47,781 nt of DNA from a bacterium BMS3Bbin14. Its GTDB lineage: Bacteria > Desulfobacterota > Desulfobulbia > Desulfobulbales > Desulfobulbaceae. The stretch spans positions 1 through 47,781 of the forward strand of contig BDTX01000026.1 of assembly GCA_002897615.1 (NCBI GenBank). Direction: 5' to 3'. The translations under genes and the position numbers were made by a program. Of the stretch, positions 9,238 through 17,670 are shown one piece after another. The number at the start of each line of letters is the position of its first letter. Positions within the stretch are counted from its first letter, which is position 1. The notes under the pieces are model-generated. The model was not told the origin of the DNA. It saw nothing but the letters and a program-made list of their open reading frames with translations, and did not search any database.

Positions 9238-10080
9238 ATGATAACCGCAAAAGACCAAGACCAATCAGCGGCAGCCTGCCGGCCGCGTCCCGGCACCGCC
9301 CGCGACCTGCTCCTCATCGCCGAGGGGCTGCACGTTCTCAATCCTGCAGTTTACCAGGCCATCGACAGCCGCGATCAGGACCGGCTGATGGACCTGGTCC
9401 GGAAACAGGTGAGCGCCGGCGCCCAGGCCCTGGATGTGAACCTTGGACCGGGCAAGACCATGGGGAGCCTGACTCCCTGGGTCCTGTCGGCCATCCGCCA
9501 GGTTACGGACCTGCCGCTGTTTCTCTCGGCCCGGGTTTTGTCCCTGCCGCAGGTCATGGAAAGTTATCGGGGCGAGTTGACGGTCAACGCGGTGACGGCC
9601 GACCCGGAGTTCCTGCCGCAGGCCATGACAACGGCCAGGCAGTACGGCGCGGGGTTGGTGGTTCTCCTGGTCCGGCCGGGGCTGGTGCCGGCCGGTATCG
9701 ACGGCCGGGACCAGCTGGCCATGGAGGTGCTGGACCAGGCCGTCAAAAACGACCTGCCCCTTGAACAGCTCTACCTTGACCCGGTCATCGGCTGCCGCCC
9801 CGACCCGGCGGCCTGGGAAGTCAGTCACGGTCTGCCGGAAATCGGCCCGGTGCTTGAGGCCATCACCCTGATCAAGGAGCTGAGCAATGATCTCGTCCGG
9901 ACCATTGTCGGCCTTGGCAGCGGCTCACAGGGCCTGGCCAGGGGCAGCCGTTCGGCCCTGCACTGCCGGTTGCTCCCGCTGCTTGCGGAAGCGGGGCTGG
10001 ACGCGGTGATCATGAACTGCCTGGACGGTGACCTGATGGCGGCAGCCCGGGCAATCAAAGACGGCACCTGCCCGGCTTAG
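9238..10080 (+). CDS. Pterin-binding methyltransferase (AcsE/MtrH-like methyl-H4folate:corrinoid methyltransferase)
   Basis: The 280-residue protein has the pterin-binding TIM-barrel signature: IAEGLHVLNPAVYQAI, then GAQALDVNLGPGKT (the DVN of the pterin site) and LYLDPVIGCR. Dihydropteroate synthase shares the fold, but the IAEGLH(V) opening and DVNLG resemble AcsE and the pterin domain of MetH. It likely moves the methyl group of methyl-tetrahydrofolate to or from a corrinoid protein. The ATG at 9238 follows a good AAGGAG. It stands alone behind a B12 riboswitch, and no corrinoid protein gene is in the window. It could belong to a Wood-Ljungdahl methyl branch or to a split methionine-synthase system; context does not decide. 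Confidence 0.85.
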   Translation: MITAKDQDQSAAACRPRPGTARDLLLIAEGLHVLNPAVYQAIDSRDQDRLMDLVRKQVSAGAQALDVNLGPGKTMGSLTPWVLSAIRQVTDLPLFLSARVLSLPQVMESYRGELTVNAVTADPEFLPQAMTTARQYGAGLVVLLVRPGLVPAGIDGRDQLAMEVLDQAVKNDLPLEQLYLDPVIGCRPDPAAWEVSHGLPEIGPVLEAITLIKELSNDLVRTIVGLGSGSQGLARGSRSALHCRLLPLLAEAGLDAVIMNCLDGDLMAAARAIKDGTCPA

Positions 10081-10121
10081 TCCGGCCGGTTAACCGGTGC
10101 CTGACTGCGAACGATCCGGGG

Positions 10122-11936
10122 TCAGGGGGGCGCCTGGCCCCAGTCCCGGTACCTGAATTTTTCTATCTGCCGGCGATAAAAATCCCGGTTTTCCGGATCG
10201 AGCCGCAGGGCTTCCAGCTCGGCGGCAACGGCTTCCCCGCGCCGGCCGTTGGCCCAGTAGGCGACCGCCAGCGTATCCAGGATATATCCCTGCTTTTTCA
10301 TTGCCGCCGCGGTTCGGGCCAGTTGCAGGGCCCGGACCGGGTCCCGGAGAGACTCGTCTTTGGCGGTCAGGAGCAGCCAGGCAAGGTTGTTGTTGATTTC
10401 CGGGTTCGTCGGCTCAAGCCGCAGGGCCTTTTCATAGGCCTCCATGGCCCGTCCTTCCATCTTTTGCTCCTGCATCAGGTTGCCGAGCAGCAGGGGCCAG
10501 AGACCGTTGTCCGGCTCCCGGCGTAATTTCCGGTCAAGCACCGCCTCCAGGTAACGGGACTCGTAGCCGGCCACCAGTTTTTCGGGCTTCACCTGGTGGA
10601 CCAGTCCCACGGCCAGGGCCAGGAGGAGGAAATAGACCAGCAGGCCGACATGGAGTTTACGGTCATGCGCCCGGATCTTGCCCCGGTCCCGCTCGCATTG
10701 TTCGATGAAGTCGATGCGCTCGCCGATGCCGAAATGGTGCCAGCTTTTCTGGTTCCGGATATTGCCGCTCAAAAGCGCTATTTTTTCAAAGGAACTCTTG
10801 AGCGCCGTGCTGCCGCCCTGGACCCTGAAGGCATAGAGATCGGCCTGCCGCTCGAAGTTGCGGAGGAAGTAGCCGAAAATAAAACGAAAATAAACAAGCA
10901 GGATGATCAGGAGAGAAACGGCGACCAAGGCGGTAAGCAGGGTCTCCGGCGCGACATCGAAATGGCCGATCAGGGAGTAGAACAGGTCCGAGCCGACAAT
11001 GACGGCGGGCAGGACCTGGCTGACGGCGCCGGCCAGCACGCTGAAGCCCAGGAACAGGGCGAGATACAGCAGCAGGTGTTTCTTTTTGACATGCCCGATT
11101 TCATGGGCCAGGATCGCCTTGAGTTCATCGGTGGACATGGCGTCGAGCAGGGCCGGGGTGATCAGGAGATACCGGAGCCGGGGCACAATACCCATGATGG
11201 CGGCGGTCATCACCCGCCCTTCGAAAAGCGGCCAGATAAGGATTTCCGAAGAAAAATTCTGTTGCCGGCAGAAGGTTTCGATTTCGCTGCGCAGCCGGCC
11301 GGGCGGCATGGGCGTGCAGTTCCAGAGCCGGCGCACCAGCGGCGGGAAAAAGAGCAGCAGGAAAAAAACAAAGACCACAAAGACCAGCAGGTCTCCCCAG
11401 GGGGAATTCAAGTTCGCCTGCAACCCGGGCAGGGGCAGCAGCGCCAGCAGGTCAAAGGCCAGGGAGATGACCAGCCAGGGCAGGATGATGGGCAGGTTGA
11501 TCTTGATGTGAGAGGCGATAAAGGAGGCCAGGCCGTAGGAGCGCTGAAACACCGACTCGTAAGCATCCCGGGCCCGGGTCCACATCAGGGCGAGAAAAAT
11601 GAAAAAAATGGCGATGCCGCCGATATCTTCCAGCACCGGCAGGCGGCCGCCGAAAGACAGGGGCTGGAGATAAAATTTCAGGTCAAAAACATAGAGGCTG
11701 AAGACAAAGAGCAGGACCGCCAGGACGGAGAGTTTTTTCTCGGCCGCGAAATAGCGCGCGGCGGAACCGGGCAGCAGGCGTTGATACTGCCTGGCGCAGG
11801 TCAGGAAATAAAAGAAAAGCACCAGGGCGAAAAGAGGCAGGCCGTAGACCGGCGGGATACTGGGGCGGGCCGGTGCCGTGTTGGCGGAAAAAAGAAAAAT
11901 TACCACCAGGAAGTAAATGAGATTGTTATAGATCAT
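10122..11936 (-). CDS. M48-family zinc metallopeptidase with C-terminal TPR repeats
   Basis: The 604-residue membrane protein has several hydrophobic segments in its first ~190 residues. A zinc-protease helix with HEIGHVKKKH (HEIGH at 278-282) is preceded by STDELKAILA, as in HtpX/Ste24 proteases. A further pair of membrane segments follows. The last ~140 residues carry TPR-like units, for example GRAMEAYEKALRLEPTNPEI. The domain order fits the M48 peptidase-TPR type found in anaerobic bacteria, probably in membrane-protein or envelope quality control. It converges with the methyltransferase gene (41-bp gap containing a CCGGTTAACCGG palindrome). The start at 11936 has only a weak GAGAA ribosome site. 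Confidence 0.88.
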   Translation of the reverse strand: MIYNNLIYFLVVIFLFSANTAPARPSIPPVYGLPLFALVLFFYFLTCARQYQRLLPGSAARYFAAEKKLSVLAVLLFVFSLYVFDLKFYLQPLSFGGRLPVLEDIGGIAIFFIFLALMWTRARDAYESVFQRSYGLASFIASHIKINLPIILPWLVISLAFDLLALLPLPGLQANLNSPWGDLLVFVVFVFFLLLFFPPLVRRLWNCTPMPPGRLRSEIETFCRQQNFSSEILIWPLFEGRVMTAAIMGIVPRLRYLLITPALLDAMSTDELKAILAHEIGHVKKKHLLLYLALFLGFSVLAGAVSQVLPAVIVGSDLFYSLIGHFDVAPETLLTALVAVSLLIILLVYFRFIFGYFLRNFERQADLYAFRVQGGSTALKSSFEKIALLSGNIRNQKSWHHFGIGERIDFIEQCERDRGKIRAHDRKLHVGLLVYFLLLALAVGLVHQVKPEKLVAGYESRYLEAVLDRKLRREPDNGLWPLLLGNLMQEQKMEGRAMEAYEKALRLEPTNPEINNNLAWLLLTAKDESLRDPVRALQLARTAAAMKKQGYILDTLAVAYWANGRRGEAVAAELEALRLDPENRDFYRRQIEKFRYRDWGQAPP

Positions 11937-11985
11937 GAATTCTCACGTTCGATAAAATGCGTTTTTACTCTGGATTCAATATATA

Positions 11986-12220
11986 CCTGGATCCGTGAGC
12001 GTTCGAGAACGGTGCAGATGCAGATAGCGAGCCTGCGAGACCTTCGAGGCGGCAACGATGTTGATTATCCTGGTGTGATATCAACGAGTTGTCAACGCAG
12101 CAGCTGCGCCGTTATCGGGCGGACCGCAGTCCGGCGCGGTGAAGAGTATAAGATGCATTTATTCGTCAATAATGCAATAAATTTCACATATTGCCTGGAA
12201 TATTACCTCAAGCCGTCACT
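11986..12220 (+). mobile_element. Element A copy 2 (near full length)
   Basis: It begins CCTGGATCCGTGAGCGTTCG and runs through the full internal sequence to AAGCCGTCAC, but the outer right repeat is lost. The left ~110 bases differ from copy 3 (12585) by only a few bases. The two direct copies flank the tRNA-Met gene. Confidence 0.9.
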
Positions 12221-12284
12221 AATATAGTTAACCATATTATGGTACGTTGGCCGGTTATTTTTTCACACTATTTTGATAAAATTA

Positions 12285-12317
12285 TTGACCTTGTGCGGTT
12301 TTTTGGTAGTATATAAT
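12285..12317 (+). promoter_or_regulatory. Probable promoter of tRNA-Met
   Basis: TTGACC at 12285-12290 is followed by TAGTAT with a 16-base spacer, running into TATAAT ending at 12317. This sits about 18 bases before the tRNA 5' end. The exact -10 is ambiguous between the overlapping hexamers. Confidence 0.55.
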
Positions 12318-12335
12318 GTTTACTGTAGTAGAAAT

Positions 12336-12412
12336 GGGCCTATAGCTCAGCTGGCTAGAGCCACCGGCTCATAACCGGTCGGTCCCTGGTTCGAGTCCAG
12401 GTAGGCCCACCA
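12336..12412 (+). tRNA. tRNA-Met (anticodon CAU)
   Basis: A 77-nt cloverleaf with encoded CCA. The acceptor stem is GGGCCTA/TAGGCCC, the D arm GCTC...GAGC, the anticodon stem ACCGG/CCGGT with loop CTCATAA, and the T arm contains GGTTCGAGTCC. CAU could in principle be the lysidine-modified Ile2 isoacceptor. The overall sequence resembles elongator tRNA-Met of Deltaproteobacteria. Confidence 0.9.
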
Positions 12413-12546
12413 TAAAGAACAATGGAAAATCGGAAAAGACCCTTTGTCCGGTTGATTTCCACAGCGTCGTATATCCCAGAGCCTTGAATACTATTTTCGG
12501 TCGCAGTAAGTTTTTATATAAACAGGCAGTTCAAAACGTCAGCTAT

Positions 12547-12580
12547 AAAGAGGTACCTCCACCTGGATGTGCCTCTTTTT
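12547..12580 (+). terminator. Intrinsic terminator downstream of tRNA-Met
   Basis: A 9-bp stem (AAGAGGTAC / GTGCCTCTT, one G-T pair) is followed by a T run. It lies about 135 bases after the tRNA and directly before element A copy 3. Confidence 0.75.
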
Positions 12581-12584
12581 ATTT

Positions 12585-12824
12585 CCTGAATCCGTGAGCG
12601 TTCGAGAATGGTGCAGATGCAGATAGCGAGCCTGCGAGACCTTCGAGGCGGCAACGATGTTGATTATCCTGGTGTGATATCAATGAGTTGTCAACGCAGC
12701 AGCGCCGTTATCGGGCGGACCGCAGGGCGGCGCGGTGAAGGAAATAAAATGAGTTTGTTGGAAAATAATACAATAAATTCCATCTGTTGCATGGATTGTC
12801 ATCTCAAGCCGTCACGGATTAAGG
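12585..12824 (+). mobile_element. Element A copy 3 (full length, 240 bp)
   Basis: It is bounded by CCTGAATCCGTGAGCG on the left and GTCACGGATTAAGG on the right, with the complete internal sequence between. The four bases on both sides read ATTT, a possible target-site duplication. The Nif3-like gene starts 18 bases beyond the right end. Confidence 0.9.
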
Positions 12825-12841
12825 ATTTATATATAGGATAG

Positions 12842-13645
12842 ATGTCAGCGACTGTTCAGGATATTCTCAACATTATCGAAACGCTCGCCCCGGCGAACCT
12901 GGCCGAACCTTGGGACAATGTCGGCCTGATGATCGGCAGTCCGGCCGGCCCGGTAACCTCTATCCTGCTGGGCCTGGACCCGACCGCCGCTCTTCTCGAC
13001 GAGGCCGGCTCGCTCAACGCCGACCTGGCCATCACCCACCACCCGGTCATTTTTCACCCCCTGAAATCCATAAGCCTGAACCAGCCGGACGGCCGGTTTA
13101 TCCAGCAGGCCCTTATACGGAAAATCAACGTCATCAGTTGCCACACCAACCTGGATTCCACGGTGAACGGGGTTAGCGACACCCTGGCCGGGCAGCTCGG
13201 CCTGGACGACGTTACGGTGCTGGTTGCCGGCGGAAAAACGGACAAGACCTGCGGCCTGGGACGGATCGGCGACTATTCCGCGCCCATCTCCGCCGCTGAA
13301 TTTGTCCGCCGCCTTAAAGAAACTTGCCACCCCCCCTGGCTGCTGACGGCGGGGCCGCGGCCGGAAAAAATCAGCCGGGTGGCGGTCTGCGGAGGCTCAT
13401 GCTCCGAATACGCCGAAATAGCCCTGCAGTCCGGGGCCCAGGTTTTCGTGACCGCCGAAGTCAAACACAATGTGGCGCGCTGGGCCGAGCAGGCCGGCCT
13501 GTGGATCATTGATGCCGGGCATTATGCCACGGAAAATCCTGCCATGCATCAATTTGCCCGCCGGTTGGCCCGGGCCGCAAAACCGCTCGGCCATATCGAC
13601 ATCCATGTTACGGAGCGGCAGGCATCCCCGCTGCAGTTGCTGTGA
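12842..13645 (+). CDS. Nif3-like dinuclear metal centre protein (GTP cyclohydrolase type 2 fold)
   Basis: The 267-residue protein has the Nif3/YbgI features: EPWDNVGLMIGSP near the N-terminus, the metal-binding ADLAITHHPVIFHPL, NVISCHTNLDS, and a C-terminal IIDAGHYATE. These histidines and carboxylates bind the dinuclear metal site. The family's activity is uncertain; annotation as GTP cyclohydrolase I type 2 is by homology. The gene is followed by a C4 zinc-ribbon coiled-coil gene, a frequent neighbour of Nif3. Its TGA (13643-13645) coincides with the left edge of a truncated element-A copy, so the last residues may be altered relative to relatives. Confidence 0.9.
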   Translation: MSATVQDILNIIETLAPANLAEPWDNVGLMIGSPAGPVTSILLGLDPTAALLDEAGSLNADLAITHHPVIFHPLKSISLNQPDGRFIQQALIRKINVISCHTNLDSTVNGVSDTLAGQLGLDDVTVLVAGGKTDKTCGLGRIGDYSAPISAAEFVRRLKETCHPPWLLTAGPRPEKISRVAVCGGSCSEYAEIALQSGAQVFVTAEVKHNVARWAEQAGLWIIDAGHYATENPAMHQFARRLARAAKPLGHIDIHVTERQASPLQLL

Positions 13646-13731
13646 AGAGTGTAAAATGCATTTATTTGTCAATAATGCAATAAATTCCACGTATTGCCCG
13701 GGGGATAATCTCAAGCTGTCACGGATTCAGG
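13640..13731 (+). repeat. Element A copy 4 (right half only)
   Basis: It starts within GTGAAGAGTGTAAAATGC at the Nif3 stop codon and ends at GTCACGGATTCAGG (13731). The left half is absent. Confidence 0.88.
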
Positions 13732-13824
13732 AAATTCAAAAATCGAGGTAACGTCGGGCGAATAAGTCTCCGGAAAATTGGCCCGACCAAAACATTTTTT
13801 AGTCATCTGAACAGGAGCAGACCA

Positions 13825-14553
13825 TTGAACGAAGAAATCAGTAAACTTATCAATCTGCAGGAAATCGATTCCGAAATCGCCGGATTTGACCAGGAAATCA
13901 AGGCCAAACGGCAGGAGATCGCGGCCAGGGAGCAAGGCATTGCCGACAAAGAGGAGGAGGCCGCAAAATGCCGGGAAAAATCGGCGGCGCTCGAACAGGA
14001 GCAACGCGATATAAAAGCGGAATGCGAAGATGCCCGGGCGCACATCAAGGACCGGCAGAACAAAATGATGCACATCCAGACCAGCCGCGAGCACCAGGCC
14101 CTGCTCAGGGAAATCGAGGACAGCAAGCGGCTGATCAAAGAGTCCGAGGACCAGGCTATTCTGTACATGGAGCAGATAGAACAGTTGCAGATCAAGGCTG
14201 ACGAGCTGGAAAATCTCTGCGCCGGCGAGAAGAAATTGCTGTCGGAAGAAATCGACAAGGTCGAGAGGGCCGTCAAGAGAATTGCCAACCGCAAAAAAAA
14301 GGTGGAGAGCGAGCGGAGCAAAATCGCCCCCGACCTTCTGCCCGGTACGCTCCATCGTTACGACATGCTGCTGAAAAAACGAAACGGCAGTGCGGTCGTT
14401 GAAACAATAAACGGCATCTGCCAGGGTTGTTTCATGTCCATCCCGCCGCAGCAGTTCAACGAAGTCCGCAAGGGCGACAAGCTCAGTTTCTGCCCCACCT
14501 GCCAGCGGGTCCTCTACTTCAAGGAAGAGGAGACAGAGGCCTGTGACGCCTGA
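13825..14553 (+). CDS. Coiled-coil protein with C4-type zinc ribbon (DUF164/zf-RING_7 family)
   Basis: The 242-residue protein starts with TTG at 13825, preceded by AGGAG eight bases upstream. Residues ~5-180 are an almost uninterrupted charged coiled coil (for example EQEQRDIKAECEDARAH). The C-terminus is a four-cysteine zinc ribbon: CQGC, then CPTC about 25 residues later. This combination is the conserved family found next to Nif3 in many bacteria. Its role is poorly defined, with nucleic-acid binding suggested. It is followed by rnpB, so all three may be transcribed together. Confidence 0.88.
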   Translation: MNEEISKLINLQEIDSEIAGFDQEIKAKRQEIAAREQGIADKEEEAAKCREKSAALEQEQRDIKAECEDARAHIKDRQNKMMHIQTSREHQALLREIEDSKRLIKESEDQAILYMEQIEQLQIKADELENLCAGEKKLLSEEIDKVERAVKRIANRKKKVESERSKIAPDLLPGTLHRYDMLLKKRNGSAVVETINGICQGCFMSIPPQQFNEVRKGDKLSFCPTCQRVLYFKEEETEACDA

Positions 14554-14644
14554 GGGTATCAGGAGACAGGAGACAGGAGACAGATACTGGATTCCTGCGC
14601 AGACGGGGATCCGGGTGAGAGAGACAAGATAAGACAAAAAATTT

Positions 14645-15012
14645 GGGGTGGGCGCATGATCGCTCCGGCAGCATAATGCCGGAGAGGAAAGTCCGAACAC
14701 CGCAGGGCACGGTGGTTCGTAACGCGAACTCCGGGTAACCGGGGGAAAGTGCCACAGAAAATACACCGCCGATGGTCTGCCCCGTGCAGACACAGGTAAG
14801 GTTGAAATGGCGAGGTAAGAGCTCACCGCTTTCGTGGCGACACGGAAGGCAGGGTAAACCCCACCGGGTGCAAGACCAAATAGGGAAACGTTTGAGGACG
14901 GCCCGTCCGAAGTTTCCGGGTAGGTTGCGCGAGGTGCCGGGTGACCGGCATCCAAGATAAATGATCATGATCCGCTGTAAGCGGCGACAAAATTCGGCTT
15001 ACAGCCCACCCC
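14645..15012 (+). ncRNA. rnpB: RNase P RNA (bacterial class A)
   Basis: Hallmark segments are present in order: GGAGAGGAAAGTCCGAACAC, the ACAGAAAATAC core, AAGGTTGAAATGG, CCGGGTAGGTTGCGCGAGG, AAATGATCATG and the 3' ACAAAATTCGGCTTACAG. The ends GGGGTGGGC and GCCCACCCC pair to close the molecule. The spacer 14554-14644 contains three short GGAGACA repeats and nothing else recognisable. The 3' end lies 7 bases before the IspDF start codon. Confidence 0.95.
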
Positions 15013-15019
15013 AATTCAG

Positions 15020-16291
15020 ATGCCGGCAGAGAGGAGACAAAAAACAAGGGACCGCGGGCAGCGGCCGGATCCCGCCGGGGCCATATGCGCCGCCGCCATT
15101 GTTCCGGCTGCGGGCCAGGGTAGTCGCATGGGCTCCGCGCGGCCCAAGCAGTTTCTCGAAATCGCCGGGACGCCCCTGCTGGTCCACACGCTGCGGGCCT
15201 TTCTCGCCCTGCCGGAAATCAAGACGGTTGTCGTGGTCGTGCCGCCGGGACCCGGGCCGGAGACGGCGGAGCTGCTGCGCCGTTACCTCTCTCCCGGCCA
15301 GGTGGCCCGTCTTATCCTGACTCCCGGCGGCGCTACCCGGCAGGAGTCGGTGCGGGCGGGGCTGGACGTCCTGCCCCCGGAAATTGAGCTGGTCCTGGTC
15401 CATGACGGCGCCCGTCCCCTGGTCAGCGGGGCAATCATCAGGCGCTGCCTGCTGGGGGCCGTGCAATCGGGAGCCGCCATTGCCGCCATCCCGGTCCAGG
15501 ATACGCTGAAACAGGTGGCCCCGGACGGCGAAATCCTGAAATCCGTGGACCGCACCGGCCTCTGGCAGGCCCAGACCCCGCAGGCCGTCCGCCCGGCTTT
15601 GCTGAAACAGGCCTTTGCCCGGGCAGAGCAGGACGGTTTTGTCGGTACCGACGAGGCCTCGCTGCTGGAACACGCCGGTATTGCCGTAACCGTCGTGGCC
15701 GGCGGCGAGGAAAACTTTAAAATTACCCGGCCCGGAGACCTGAGAATGGCCGCCGGGCTGTGCCGGGAGACCGCAGTCATGAAAATCGGTCACGGTTTCG
15801 ACGCCCACCGGCTGACAACAGGTCGGCCGCTCATCCTCGGCGGGGTCACGATCCCCTTTGAACTCGGTCTGCTGGGCCACTCGGACGCCGATGTCCTGAC
15901 CCATGCCCTGGTTGACGCCATCCTCGGCGCCCTGGGCGCTGGTGATATCGGCCGTCATTTCCCGGACAGCGACCAACAATGGCAAGGCATCAGCAGCCTG
16001 AAACTGCTGGGCCTGGTCATGGAACGCGTCGCAGGCAAGGGGCTCGCTCTCGGTAACGCCGACATCACGGTGATCTGTCAACAGCCGCAGCTCGCCCCCT
16101 TCCTCGGGGCCATGCGGGACCGGCTGGCCGCGGTCTGCGCCGTCGGCCCGGACGCCGTCAACATCAAGGCCACCACGACCGAACAGATGGGCTATACCGG
16201 TCGCGGCGAAGGCATTGCCGCCCACGCGGTCGTCCTGTTGCGCCCAAAACTGAAAACCCTGGTTTCGGACCCTGCTGGTTGTGAAGATTGA
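15020..16291 (+). CDS. ispDF: Bifunctional IspD-IspF (MEP isoprenoid pathway)
   Basis: The 423-residue protein fuses two MEP-pathway enzymes. The IspD part (CDP-ME synthase) has IVPAAGQGSRMG (28-38), PKQFLEI and VHDGARPLV. The IspF part (MECDP synthase) starts at residue 254 with MKIGHGFDAHRL (metal ligands D261, H263). It also has GHSDADVLTHALVDAILG, GDIGRHFPDSD and IKATTTEQMGYTGRGEG. The ATG is the only plausible start in frame and lies 7 bases after the RNase P RNA end, so translation of a processed transcript is a question. The end overlaps the M20 peptidase start by 11 bases. Confidence 0.95.
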   Translation: MPAERRQKTRDRGQRPDPAGAICAAAIVPAAGQGSRMGSARPKQFLEIAGTPLLVHTLRAFLALPEIKTVVVVVPPGPGPETAELLRRYLSPGQVARLILTPGGATRQESVRAGLDVLPPEIELVLVHDGARPLVSGAIIRRCLLGAVQSGAAIAAIPVQDTLKQVAPDGEILKSVDRTGLWQAQTPQAVRPALLKQAFARAEQDGFVGTDEASLLEHAGIAVTVVAGGEENFKITRPGDLRMAAGLCRETAVMKIGHGFDAHRLTTGRPLILGGVTIPFELGLLGHSDADVLTHALVDAILGALGAGDIGRHFPDSDQQWQGISSLKLLGLVMERVAGKGLALGNADITVICQQPQLAPFLGAMRDRLAAVCAVGPDAVNIKATTTEQMGYTGRGEGIAAHAVVLLRPKLKTLVSDPAGCED

Positions 16292-17417
16292 CAGCGAACG
16301 CCTGGCGGCGAATTTTATCACGCTCTGCGAAATCGACAGCCCCTCCCGCCGGGAAGGCCGGGTCGCCGCGCTGCTCAGGGAGATCTTTACCGAACTGGGC
16401 GCGGACGAAATCGTTGAAGATAACTCGGCCCGAACGACCGGCTCGGACTCGGGCAACCTGTTCATTCGCTTTAACGGGACCCTGGAGCGGGAAGCCATAT
16501 TCTTCAACTGTCACATGGACACCGTGGAACCGGGAACCGGGGTCAGGGTGCGCCGCGAGGGCGACACCTTTTTCAGTGTTGGCGACACCATTCTCGGCAG
16601 CGATGACAAATCCGGCATCGCCGCGCTTATCGAGGCCATGCGCCTTGTCCGCGCCCACCGGCTCGACCACGGGCCGCTGGAATTTATTTTCACCACCTGC
16701 GAAGAAATAGGCCTGCTGGGCGCCAAGGCCCTCGATCCGGCAATGATCAGGGCCGGCAGCGGTTACGCCCTGGACAGCAGCGGCTTTGGCCGCGTCATCC
16801 TCGGCGCGCCGGCTGCGAACCGGCTGCACATCATCCTCCGCGGCGTTGCCGCCCACGCGGGCCTGCATCCCGAGCGGGGCATCAGCGCCATCAAGCTGGC
16901 CGCCCTGGCCATTGCCGCCGCGCCATGCGGGCGGATCAACCGGGACAGCTCGATCAATTTCGGCACCATCCGGGGCGGCGAAGCCAGCAATATCGTGCCG
17001 GCCGAGGTCGTTATCGACGGGGAAATCCGCAGTCACTCCGGCCGGGAGCTGGACGAACTGACCGGCCGGGTCCGGGAGGCCTTCCGGCAGGTGGTCGACA
17101 ACTGGCAGGACCCCGGCGGCGAGGCCCGGGGGAGGCCGGAGCTGAGCTTTGCGGCCCGGCTCGATTTTCCGGCCATGAAGCTCCGGCCGGCTGACCCGGT
17201 GATCAGGCGGGTCGCCGAGGCCGCCCGTTTGGCCGGCCTGGACCTGAAATACGAAAGCGCCGGCGGCGGCAGTGATGCCAACATTTTTAACGGCTATGGC
17301 CGGCCGACGGCCATAATCGCCACCGGCATGACCAATGTCCACTCCACGGACGAACAGATCAGCCTCCGGGACCTGACCGGCCTGACCCGGTTGCTCGTTG
17401 CTCTCTTCACCCTGTAA
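16281..17417 (+). CDS. M20-family metallopeptidase, PepT-like
   Basis: The 378-residue protein has a GTG start at 16281 overlapping ispDF. It shows the co-catalytic zinc-peptidase motifs: NCHMDTVEPG (metal His and catalytic Asp), GSDDKSGIAALIEA (bridging Asp), TTCEEIGLLGA (general-base Glu) and ALDSSGFG. The dimerisation domain has GVAAHAGLHPERGISAI, and the last metal ligand lies in TNVHSTDEQI. This matches the peptidase T-like branch of M20 (tripeptide or dipeptide hydrolysis). No signal peptide is seen, so it is cytoplasmic. The 118 bp after it hold a small hairpin (AAAATTGC/GCAATTTT, about 17441-17464) that may act as a terminator. Confidence 0.9.
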   Translation: MKIDSERLAANFITLCEIDSPSRREGRVAALLREIFTELGADEIVEDNSARTTGSDSGNLFIRFNGTLEREAIFFNCHMDTVEPGTGVRVRREGDTFFSVGDTILGSDDKSGIAALIEAMRLVRAHRLDHGPLEFIFTTCEEIGLLGAKALDPAMIRAGSGYALDSSGFGRVILGAPAANRLHIILRGVAAHAGLHPERGISAIKLAALAIAAAPCGRINRDSSINFGTIRGGEASNIVPAEVVIDGEIRSHSGRELDELTGRVREAFRQVVDNWQDPGGEARGRPELSFAARLDFPAMKLRPADPVIRRVAEAARLAGLDLKYESAGGGSDANIFNGYGRPTAIIATGMTNVHSTDEQISLRDLTGLTRLLVALFTL

Positions 17418-17535
17418 TCACATGCCCTTGGCGGAAAAAATTGCTTCCCGTTGCAATTTTATTCGGCGAAATCCGGCGTATTTTGTTGAAAAAAATGTCG
17501 TAATCTGTTTCTAACAGAATTACAGTTAACAAATA

Positions 17536-17590
17536 CCTGGATCCGTGAGCGTTCGAGCACGGTGCAGATGCAAGCCGTCACGGATTCAGG
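17536..17590 (+). repeat. Element A copy 5 (minimal 55-bp form)
   Basis: Left end CCTGGATCCGTGAGCG is joined almost directly to right end CAAGCCGTCACGGATTCAGG, deleting all internal sequence. AAATA occurs immediately on both sides, a possible 5-bp target duplication. Confidence 0.85.
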
Positions 17591-17616
17591 AAATAAAAAA
17601 GCAGTACCAATATAAC

Positions 17617-17656
17617 AGGCACAAAGAAACGGTTCTTTGTGCCTTCACATTTTTTA
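17617..17656 (+). promoter_or_regulatory. Strong hairpin in the purF leader, possible attenuator
   Basis: A perfect 12-bp stem (AGGCACAAAGAA / TTCTTTGTGCCT) with tetraloop ACGG is followed after five bases by six T residues. It lies 15 bases upstream of the preferred purF start. It could terminate transcription conditionally or mark the end of the upstream operon. Confidence 0.5.
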
Positions 17657-17670
17657 GAGGCCCGCGTTAC

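Noticed and set aside
9238..10080. Annotation as dihydropteroate synthase (folate pathway)
   Set aside because: The fold is shared, but the IAEGLH...DVNLG pattern and the B12 riboswitch favour a corrinoid methyltransferase. Not fully excluded.
10596..12227. 543-codon plus-strand frame opposite the M48 protease
   Set aside because: It is low-complexity Gln/Asp/Gly-rich antisense translation running into element A; the protease on the other strand has HEIGH and membrane helices.
13711..14955. 414-codon minus-strand frame across rnpB and the zinc-ribbon gene
   Set aside because: It is antisense to RNase P RNA and to a protein with a clear C4 zinc ribbon.
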